The position numbers and the translations under genes are program-made. Below, in pieces: positions 23,019-28,699 of a stretch of DNA of 28,699 nucleotides; the stretch's first letter is position 1, and each line of letters starts with the position of its first letter. Below the pieces are notes generated by a model. That model was given only the letters and a program-made list of their open reading frames with translations. It was not told where the DNA came from and did no database searches. Source of the DNA: Limisphaerales bacterium (GTDB lineage Bacteria; Verrucomicrobiota; Verrucomicrobiia; Limisphaerales; PALSA-1396); NCBI GenBank assembly GCA_003140275.1, contig PLJQ01000456.1:11993-40691 (forward strand), in the 5' to 3' direction.

Positions 23019-24050
23019 ATGCGGTATCGGACGTTTCCGGGGACCGACGTCACGGCAAGCGAACTGGGGTTCGGCACGTGGACGCTGGCCACGGGGTGGT
23101 GGGGCGAGAAGACCGACGCCGAGGCGGTCGCCATGCTTCGAACGGCGCACGATGATCACGGCGTGACGTTCTTCGACGCTGCGGATACGTATGGCGACGG
23201 GCGGGCGGAACGCCAACTCGCCGAGGCCTTTCGCGGTCGGCGTGATTCGGTCGTGTATGCGACGAAAATTGGATACGACATCTACGACGAGGTCGCGCGC
23301 CGCACTCGCCGGGGCCAATCCGAGCTCCCCATGCGCACGGACCCGGCCTATCTGCGACTCGCCTTGGACCGTTGCCTGGAACGGTTGGAGACCGACTACG
23401 TCGATGTGCTCCAGATCCACAACGCGAAGATGGACCATGTGCGCGACCCCGCAGTATGGGAAACGCTCCGCGAGCTGCAGCGCGAGGGGAAGGTGCGCGT
23501 GTGGGGCGCGGCGTTCGGGCCGGCCATCGGGTGGCTGTACGAGGCGGTCGAGCTCTGCGAGCGCGAGCCGGACGTAGGCGCGATCCAGATGATCTGGAAC
23601 ATTCTCGAGCAGCATCCGGGATCGGCCATGATCGAGGCGGCCCGGCGTCATTCGTCACATTGCGCGTTTACGATTCGCGTGCCGCACGCCTCGGGGATGC
23701 TCGAAGGCCATTACACCGAAGACACCGTGTTCCCGGAACACGACCACCGGCGCCACCGCCCGCGCTCATGGCTGGTGAACGGCGTGCAAAAGATTCGCAC
23801 CCTCGACTTCCTCACCCCCGGTATGACGCTGGGCCAGGCCGCGCTCAAATGGCTGCTCGCTGACCCGTCGGTCATCACGACGCTGCCGAACATCTACGAC
23901 GTGGAGCAACTCCGGGAATTCGCCGAGACGAGCGACCGCCCGGACCTCACGCCCGCACAGCTCGAGCAGGTCGCGCAATTGGCCGCCGTGAATTTCGGCG
24001 TGGACGAGCCACCGATGGCGTACAAGGGGACGATGGAGCGAGTGGGCTAG
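23019..24050 (+). CDS. Aldo/keto reductase
   Basis: The 343-residue product has the (beta/alpha)8 aldo/keto reductase catalytic set: Asp53 and Tyr58 in FFDAADTYGDG, Lys83 in VYATKIGYD, and His134 in DVLQIHNAKMDH, with an NADPH-site-type ending (DPSVITTLPNIYDVEQLREF). A good ribosome site (AGGGGGAG) precedes the ATG, twelve bases after hemB, so the two share a transcript in the right-hand genome. Substrate is unknown; this soluble-enzyme family reduces diverse aldehydes and ketones. Its TAG overlaps the convergent FabF stop, the two stops sharing CTAG (24,047-24,050). Confidence 0.9.
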   Translation: MRYRTFPGTDVTASELGFGTWTLATGWWGEKTDAEAVAMLRTAHDDHGVTFFDAADTYGDGRAERQLAEAFRGRRDSVVYATKIGYDIYDEVARRTRRGQSELPMRTDPAYLRLALDRCLERLETDYVDVLQIHNAKMDHVRDPAVWETLRELQREGKVRVWGAAFGPAIGWLYEAVELCEREPDVGAIQMIWNILEQHPGSAMIEAARRHSSHCAFTIRVPHASGMLEGHYTEDTVFPEHDHRRHRPRSWLVNGVQKIRTLDFLTPGMTLGQAALKWLLADPSVITTLPNIYDVEQLREFAETSDRPDLTPAQLEQVAQLAAVNFGVDEPPMAYKGTMERVG

Positions 24051-25243
24051 CTCACCCGACTCATCACCAACGCGGCGTTGATCCCACCGAAGCCGAAGGA
24101 GTTCGACATCACGACGTCGACCCGCTTGGCCCGGCCGGTGGTCGGGACATAGTCGAGGTCGCACGCGGCGTCCGGGGCGGTGAGGTTGATCGTCGGCGGC
24201 AGCCACTCATGGGTCAGGCTCAGGGCGCAGATCGCGGCCTCGATGGCGCCCGAGGCGCCGAGCGCGTGGCCGTAGTAGCCTTTCGTCCCGCTCACCGGCA
24301 TCGAATAGGCGTGGTCCGCAAATACCTGCTTGATCGCCAGCGTCTCGGCCGGATCGTTGAGTGGCGTGGAACTGCCATGCGCATTGACGTAGCCGATTTC
24401 ATGCGGTGCCAAATGCGCGTCGCGCAGCGCATGCCGGATCGCGCGCGCGGCCTGCGAGCCGTCGGGCCGTGGCGCGGTCATGTGGTGCGCGTCGGCGGTG
24501 ATCCCGTAGCCGGCGAGCACCGCGTAGATGGTCGCGCCGCGCGCGCGTGCCCGCTCGTAGTCTTCGAGCACCAGCACCGCCGCGCCTTCGCCGAGGTTGA
24601 GCCCCTTGCGATCCGCGTCGAACGGCCGGCAGTGATCGGGCGAGGTCGCGCGCAACGAGTTGAACCCGGCGTAGGTGAGCCGGCACAAGCCCTCGGCGCC
24701 GCCCGCCAGCGCGACGTCCACGTGTCCGAGCCGGATGCGATCCGCCGCGTACCCGATCGCGGTCGCCGACGACGAGCAGGCGGTCATGAGGGTGGTGCGC
24801 GGCCCGTGCACCCCGAGGTGGCGCGCCACCAGATCGGTCACCGACGCCGGCTGATGCGACACCAACATCGACGCCGGCGGCGCTCCGTCCTTCACGAACA
24901 GGCGAAAGTATTCCTCGGTGATCCCCGCGCCGCCCGTCCCGGTGCCGAACACCAGCGCCGCGCGCTCGAGCTCGTGGGCCTCGAGCCCGGCCATCTTCAC
25001 CGCCTCGAACGCCGCCTGCAGCCCGAAGCGATCCGGCCGCGACACGTTGGCGATCAGCTCCGGATCGACCGGCGGCGTCGGCTCGGGCGCCTGCCCGGCC
25101 AGGCTCGAGCGATACCCCACCGTAGAGAACTTCGTGCACTCGACCACCCCGCAGGTGCCGGCGCGCAGCCCGCGCTCGAGCGATGCGACGTCGGGGCCGA
25201 GCGCCGTGACCGCGCCCAGGCCGGTGACGGCCACGCGGCGCAA
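24047..25243 (-). CDS. fabF: Beta-ketoacyl-ACP synthase II (FabF-type)
   Basis: The 398-residue product is a complete KAS enzyme. The active-site Cys156 lies in LMTACSSSATAIG, the two His in NAHGSSTPLND (His289) and GYYGHALGASG (His326), with Lys321 next to the second. The end, SNSFGFGGINAALV, is the family glycine-rich turn. It condenses acyl-ACP with malonyl-ACP in fatty-acid elongation, or a polyketide-like pathway. The start is TTG at 25,243, immediately after the ferredoxin stop, with GGAAG eight bases upstream. No acp or other fab gene is nearby, so a stand-alone or secondary KAS is possible. Confidence 0.92.
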   Translation of the reverse strand: MRRVAVTGLGAVTALGPDVASLERGLRAGTCGVVECTKFSTVGYRSSLAGQAPEPTPPVDPELIANVSRPDRFGLQAAFEAVKMAGLEAHELERAALVFGTGTGGAGITEEYFRLFVKDGAPPASMLVSHQPASVTDLVARHLGVHGPRTTLMTACSSSATAIGYAADRIRLGHVDVALAGGAEGLCRLTYAGFNSLRATSPDHCRPFDADRKGLNLGEGAAVLVLEDYERARARGATIYAVLAGYGITADAHHMTAPRPDGSQAARAIRHALRDAHLAPHEIGYVNAHGSSTPLNDPAETLAIKQVFADHAYSMPVSGTKGYYGHALGASGAIEAAICALSLTHEWLPPTINLTAPDAACDLDYVPTTGRAKRVDVVMSNSFGFGGINAALVMSRVS

Positions 25244-25693
25244 TTACGCTTCCTTCGCCTCGGTGGAATCCTCTTCCGGCTCGTCCTTTTCCTTCTTGTC
25301 GTGGCGCTTCTCCCAGCGCTCCTTCCACTTCGACGGCTCGGTCGACGCTTCCCACACCATGTTGGTCTTGACCTCGGGGCCGCCCGAGCGCGTGTGCACG
25401 ATCACGTCGCCCGCGAGCTTCACCTGGCAGGCGAGCCGCTGCGTCCCGCTCACGCGTCCGTTGATGCGCAGCGCCGAGCGCTCCGCGCCGGTCGGCGGAT
25501 TCACTGCCGAGGGCGACTCGGGTTTGACCCACACCTTGCAGCGATTGCACCAGCCCTTGACGCGATTGCAGTGCAACGCCGGCCACATGCCGCGAAAGAC
25601 GTCGATGCCGGCCTCGCCTGCGACCTCGAGCAAGGTCTGCCCGGGCTTGGCCTCCACGACGATCTCTTCGCGCTCGAAAGTGACCTTGGGCAT
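25244..25693 (-). CDS. 2Fe-2S ferredoxin-like protein with charged tail
   Basis: From ATG 25,693 the product is 149 residues (an upstream in-frame start runs into the protease gene). Residues 1-95 have the beta-grasp 2Fe-2S layout: KVTFEREEIVVEAKPGQTLL, EVAGEAGIDV, then cysteines in ALHCNRVKGWCNRCKVWVKP and RLACQVKLAGDV. The cluster spacing is C-x6-C-x2-C, one or two residues longer than in plant-type or adrenodoxin-type ferredoxins. The last 40 residues are almost entirely charged (KWKERWEKRHDKKEKDEPEE). It is an electron carrier by inference. It is eight bases after the protease gene and adjoins fabF, so the three are one transcription unit. Confidence 0.8.
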   Translation of the reverse strand: MPKVTFEREEIVVEAKPGQTLLEVAGEAGIDVFRGMWPALHCNRVKGWCNRCKVWVKPESPSAVNPPTGAERSALRINGRVSGTQRLACQVKLAGDVIVHTRSGGPEVKTNMVWEASTEPSKWKERWEKRHDKKEKDEPEEDSTEAKEA

Positions 25694-25701
25694 TCGCGGA
25701 C

Positions 25702-27321
25702 TTATACCCGAGAGCGTCGGCTCAGCACAAGAGCGACCATCAGCGCGGCGGCGAGGCAAAGCGCGTCGTCGCCAGGCGTGCGGCCCGTCGCCGAGCAGCC
25801 GCCGTAGGTCACGTTGGTCTCACCGGTCACGCCGCCCGCGATCGACGACGCGCTCACACATTGGTTGGCGCTGCACACCAGCCCGTCGCCGCAGCCCGGC
25901 ACGCACTGCGACTGCGTCGAGGCGAGCACCACCGCCGCGTCCACATCCAGCAGGCCGGCGCCGCAGCCGGGCGCGCTCGGGTCGGTCGGGTTGGCGCAAC
26001 GCGAGGCCGGATCGGCGCTCGCCATCAAGAGCTTCTTCGCTTCGGCCGGCGTCATCGAGGGATACACCGACTTCATGAGCGCGACCGCCGCGGAGACGAA
26101 CGGCGTCGCCTGCGAGGTGCCGGCGTAATACGCGTAGGTGTAGCCTGTGCCCGGCAGCTCGAGGGTCGACAAGATCCCCTCGGAGTTGCCCATCGCATCG
26201 GTGAGCAGCACGCCACCGGGCGCCATCAGCGACACCACCCGGCCGAAGTTGGAGTACGACGCGATCTGCCCGGTGGGATCCACGCCACCGACGGTGATCA
26301 CGCCGTCGAGCCCGGCCGGCGAGTCGCCGCCCGCGTCGTACGCCAGGTTGCCGGCCGCCGCCACCACCACCGCGCCACGCGCCAGAGCGTCGTTGATCGC
26401 CGCCTGCATGGTGCTGGACGCGCCCTTGCCGCCGAAGCTCATGTTGATGACGTCGGCGGGCGTGGCGTTGTCCGGCACGCCCTCGACGTGCAGGCCGGCC
26501 GCCCAGCGGATCGCGTCGGCGATGTCCGAGTCCACGCCCGTGCCGTGCTGAATGCCGAGCGCGCGCACCGGCTGGATGCGGCACGCCCAGTCGAGGCCGG
26601 TCACGCCGACGCCGTTGTTAGTCGCTTCGGCGATCGTGCCGGCGACCTGCGTGCCGTGGCCGTTGTGGTCCTCCGGATAGGGGCCGTGCGAAACGAAGTC
26701 GTAGCCCTGGACGAACTCGTTGGAGCGGAAGTCGGGCGAGCGCACGAAGCGCCCGTGATCGGCGTAGGCGACGCCGGTGTCGAGCACCGCCACGATCACA
26801 CCCTCCCCGCCGGGATGGCCCGCCGCGCGGAGGTTGGCCCACGCCTGGGGCGCGTCGACCCCGAACGTGCCGACGAAGTTCCACTGCAGCTGCTCCCAAC
26901 CCCGCGGCACACCCGCCGCCCCCGGGTCGTTGGGGTAGAACGGGGCGGGTTCGACCTGCGCGGCATGGGCGATGTAGTCGGGCACCGCCCAGGCGACCGC
27001 GGGGCGCTCGCGCAGTGCTGCGATCGCGCGCGTCATGCTGACGCCACCGCGCAGCGTCACCGTGACAAACGGATCGGGCGGCGTGCTGGCACGCGCGATG
27101 CCGGCCCGCTCGAGCGCCGCGTGGCTCGCCGCCCCGGATACGCCCGCTTTGAATCCGACGACGATGACGCCACGCTCGTACGGAGCGATGGCCGCCGCGC
27201 GCTTCGCGACGCCCTGCGAGGGCGCCGGACTCGACGCGCTGCCGAGGGCAAGCAGGCTGAGCGCGAACGCCGCGAGGAGCGCCCTGCGAGACCAGCTGGA
27301 GAGAGGAAAGCGCATCGACAT
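25702..27321 (-). CDS. Secreted subtilisin-like (S8) protease with MYXO-CTERM-like tail
   Basis: The 539-residue product has a signal peptide (residues 1-30), an inhibitor-like propeptide (about 48-120), and the subtilase domain with Asp181 (AVLDTGVAY), His222 (DHNGHGTQVAGT), oxyanion Asn325 (AAAGNLAYD) and Ser403 (AGTSQATPFVSA). Then come a Cys-rich piece (CVPGCGDGLVCSANQC) and a C-terminal Gly-Cys, hydrophobic segment and Arg-rich end (CLAAALMVALVLSRRSR). That tail resembles the MYXO-CTERM sorting signal of myxobacteria, though it is not an exact match to what I would expect. It would be exported and surface anchored or processed. It is the first gene of the run with the ferredoxin and fabF. 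ATG is present at 27,321 and again two codons later. Confidence 0.9.
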   Translation of the reverse strand: MSMRFPLSSWSRRALLAAFALSLLALGSASSPAPSQGVAKRAAAIAPYERGVIVVGFKAGVSGAASHAALERAGIARASTPPDPFVTVTLRGGVSMTRAIAALRERPAVAWAVPDYIAHAAQVEPAPFYPNDPGAAGVPRGWEQLQWNFVGTFGVDAPQAWANLRAAGHPGGEGVIVAVLDTGVAYADHGRFVRSPDFRSNEFVQGYDFVSHGPYPEDHNGHGTQVAGTIAEATNNGVGVTGLDWACRIQPVRALGIQHGTGVDSDIADAIRWAAGLHVEGVPDNATPADVINMSFGGKGASSTMQAAINDALARGAVVVAAAGNLAYDAGGDSPAGLDGVITVGGVDPTGQIASYSNFGRVVSLMAPGGVLLTDAMGNSEGILSTLELPGTGYTYAYYAGTSQATPFVSAAVALMKSVYPSMTPAEAKKLLMASADPASRCANPTDPSAPGCGAGLLDVDAAVVLASTQSQCVPGCGDGLVCSANQCVSASSIAGGVTGETNVTYGGCSATGRTPGDDALCLAAALMVALVLSRRSRV

Positions 27322-27420
27322 TGAACGCGCTCCGCGGAGGCGGAGCCGGCCGCGAGCCCCGTAAGCCTAACGGTGCGCCGCGGCAGCCCGCGAAGGTCGT
27401 CGGCCTGCTTAGCTGGAGCG

Positions 27421-27885
27421 ATGCGCGAACGGTTCTTTCCGCTCGACGAGCACTTCATGCGACTCGCGATCCGCGAGGCCGAGCGCGCGCTCGCGCACGA
27501 GGACGTGCCGGTCGGCGCGGTGATCGTGCACGACGGCGAGGTGACGGGCATCGGGCACAACGAGCGCGAGCTTCGTCAGGACCCGACCGCGCACGCTGAG
27601 CTGCTGGCGATCCGCGATGCGGCCCGCGCGCTCGGCAGCTGGCGGCTGCTCGAATGCGTGCTCTACGTCACGCTCGAACCGTGCGCGATGTGCGCCGGCG
27701 CGATCGTCCTCGCGCGCCTCCCGCGGGTGATCTACGCGGCGAGCGACCCGAAGGCGGGCGCCGCGGGCAGCGTCCTCGACATCCTCGGCGAGCCGCGTCT
27801 GAACCACCGCCCCGAGGTCGCCGCGGGACTGCTGGCCGACGTGTCGGCGGAGCTGCTGCGCGGCTTCTTCGGCTCGCGGCGCTGA
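27421..27885 (+). CDS. tadA: tRNA-specific adenosine deaminase TadA
   Basis: The 154-residue product has the cytidine-deaminase zinc motif: His58-Ala-Glu60 (DPTAHAELLAI) and Pro-Cys88-Ala-Met-Cys91 (VTLEPCAMCAG). The ending, LNHRPEVAAGLLADVSAELL, is typical of TadA. It deaminates adenosine 34 to inosine in tRNA-Arg(ACG). Start is ATG 27,421 with GGAG just before it; the frame opens earlier. Its closest-looking relatives by eye are high-GC actinobacterial enzymes (SGAGSVLDILGEP-type pattern), which I could not check. It diverges from the protease gene across about 100 bases and is followed by tRNA-Ser. Confidence 0.94.
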   Translation: MRERFFPLDEHFMRLAIREAERALAHEDVPVGAVIVHDGEVTGIGHNERELRQDPTAHAELLAIRDAARALGSWRLLECVLYVTLEPCAMCAGAIVLARLPRVIYAASDPKAGAAGSVLDILGEPRLNHRPEVAAGLLADVSAELLRGFFGSRR

Positions 27886-27935
27886 GCACAGCCGGCGCAC
27901 ACCAGCGGTCATCGTTTAGCCTCCAGCGGTCATCC

Positions 27936-28025
27936 GGAGGGGTGGCAGAGCGGTTGAATGCGGCGGTCTCGAAAACCGTTGTACGTCTTATTGGCGTACC
28001 GAGAGTTCGAATCTCTCCCCCTCCG
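27936..28025 (+). tRNA. tRNA-Ser (anticodon CGA)
   Basis: The acceptor GGAGGGG (27,936-27,942) pairs with CCCCTCC (28,018-28,024), with G28,025 as discriminator. The anticodon loop is CTCGAAA with CGA in the middle, reading codon TCG. A long variable arm (GTACG...CGTAC) is present, as expected for serine, and the T-arm is GAGAG-TTCGAAT-CTCTC. No CCA is encoded (CTA follows). Confidence 0.97.
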
Positions 28026-28054
28026 CTAATCCGGGCAGTTCTCAGCGCTGGCGG

Positions 28055-28388
28055 GTGATTTCACGCCCGTGCGCGTCGTTGCGGCGGCGGGCCGGTGCGC
28101 CGCTCAAGACCGCTGGAAACCGCTCGGGCGGGGCGAAGACTGTCGCGCGACTGTCGCGCACCACCGGCGTCAAGCCCGGCGACATCGTGCGCGTCCACGA
28201 CGGGCCTGCCCTACCTGGCGGAGGTCATCGGCCAGGACAGGGCCAGGGTGCGCGCGGCGCCGATCACAGGCCCAAGAGGCGTCCGCACCGTCACGTCGCG
28301 GGCGGTCGTCGAGCACTGGCGCAAGACGCGGTCGCGGCAACCTTCGGGCGGTCTTGCTGGACCATCACGCGGCGAGGGCGTCGCGTAA
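28055..28388 (+). pseudogene. Small ORF broken by a one-base frameshift at 28,202-28,204
   Basis: Frame 1 (GTG start at 28,055) reads LSRTTGVKPGDIVRVHDG and then falls into poor Pro/Gly-rich sequence at the GGG of 28,202-28,204. The neighbouring frame reads on as LPYLAEVIGQDRARVRAAPI and then VRTVTSRAVVEHWRKTR until the stop at 28,388. Removing one G from the GGG run joins them into a single small protein that looks like a KOW/SH3-type fold. No family is recognised. It could be a sequencing error or real decay. Confidence 0.4.
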
Positions 28389-28457
28389 CGATGGCTCACA
28401 GGGCGACGGACGACCTCAGACCAGCATCGCCAGCTGCTCGCGCTAGGAGCGCGCGGG
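28389..28457. other. Short spacer, nothing seen
   Basis: No gene or repeat recognised between the frameshifted ORF and the stop of the right-edge coding frame; the spacer is very G+C rich. Confidence 0.4.
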
Positions 28458-28699
28458 CTACATCCAGGCGTGCAGGATCGCTACGCGGTGCGAGAGCACG
28501 GTGGCGTTTCCCGGCGCGCTGAAGATCGTCCACGGTTGCGAAGCGCGGTTGGGGTAACCCCACAGACCGATGGCTCCGGGACTCGAACTGGAGCCGCAGA
28601 AGTAGTTGAGCCCTTGGCCGTGGATGGGGCGAGGACCTGCGCCCGAGGCGAGGACGCAGTCTGCGCCGGATGCGGTTTGGACTTCCCCCGGTTCAGACG
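28458..28699 (-). CDS. C-terminal end of an unrecognised secreted-type protein (runs off the right edge)
   Basis: A minus-strand frame is open from the window edge (first whole codon at 28,697) to TAG at 28,458-28,460. It encodes about 79 residues including GADCVLASGAGPRP, then GLNYFCGSSSSPGAIGLWGY and PNRASQPWTIFSAPGNATVL, ending LHAWM. The mix (Gly, Ser, Asn, Trp and two Cys) suggests an exported protein. The start is outside the window, so length and domain are unknown. Confidence 0.5.
   Translation of the reverse strand, partial: SEPGEVQTASGADCVLASGAGPRPIHGQGLNYFCGSSSSPGAIGLWGYPNRASQPWTIFSAPGNATVLSHRVAILHAWM

Noticed and set aside
22326..23651. Open frame of 441 codons on the minus strand across hemB and the aldo/keto reductase
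   Set aside because: Shadow frame; it crosses two real genes and the presumed seam, and has an Arg/Pro/His-rich composition.
25861..27324. Open frame of 487 codons on the plus strand opposite the subtilase
   Set aside because: An artefact of very high G+C; the product is Arg/Ala/His-rich with no motif, while the minus-strand subtilase has its complete catalytic triad.
1..28699. CRISPR arrays, prophage genes, toxin-antitoxin pairs or complete insertion sequences
   Set aside because: I looked for regular spaced repeats and for recognisable integrase, transposase or toxin motifs and found none.

Overview
The window reads as a metagenome-type contig with two compositional halves. Positions 1 to about 22,500 look like a Verrucomicrobiota genome of the Pedosphaera/Limisphaera kind. 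The signs are a giant planctomycete/verrucomicrobial-type dehydrogenase with a C-terminal haem domain beside an FG-GAP repeat protein, an OstA/LptD outer-membrane protein, verrucomicrobial-style membrane proteins with a GspG-like tail, and intergenic REP-like hairpins and short TCCGAAA-type tandem repeats. From about 22,500 to the end the DNA is much richer in G+C (42 of 60 bases at 23,041-23,100) and carries an unrelated gene set. That set includes a subtilase with a MYXO-CTERM-like tail, a FabF-type synthase, a ferredoxin, TadA and tRNA-Ser(CGA), and suggests a high-GC bacterium (myxobacterial, deltaproteobacterial or actinobacterial; not resolved). The switch falls inside hemB, in one of its most conserved motifs, so a chimeric join is the leading explanation.

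Layout, left part. 34-2646: two translationally coupled membrane-protein genes and the remnant of a paralogue. 2647-3118: a repeat-rich spacer with several hairpins. 3119-4171: a zinc-type medium-chain dehydrogenase whose promoter may give a leaderless mRNA. 4323-9424 (minus): FG-GAP lipoprotein-like/secreted protein followed by the large dehydrogenase-cytochrome. 9596-13133 (minus): pgi-mnmG operon of clearly lower G+C. 13407-15232 (minus): a nucleotidyltransferase overlapping by 4 nt a stand-alone MetE-type methyltransferase. 15233-15973: spacer with no convincing gene. 15974-16648 (minus): infA and a glycine-rich RRM protein separated by a terminator. 16889-18103 (minus): a DUF5009/HGSNAT-type membrane acyltransferase. 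18572-20752 (minus): lptD. 20925-21146: possible small gene. 21308-21907 (minus): DUF4230 protein. 21993-23006: hemB, zinc type.

Layout, right part. 23019-24050: aldo/keto reductase, directly after hemB. 24047-27321 (minus): subtilase, 2Fe-2S ferredoxin and FabF in one tight run. 27421-28025: tadA and tRNA-Ser. 28026-28699: a frameshifted small ORF and the end of a secreted-type protein running off the window.

Most genes here are housekeeping or family-level recognisable. I see no defence island, CRISPR array, phage or complete insertion sequence. The items most worth following are the hemB seam, the REP-like pair with covarying stems, and the nucleotidyltransferase/core-MetE pair. All family calls are from reading the protein sequences, not from database searches.
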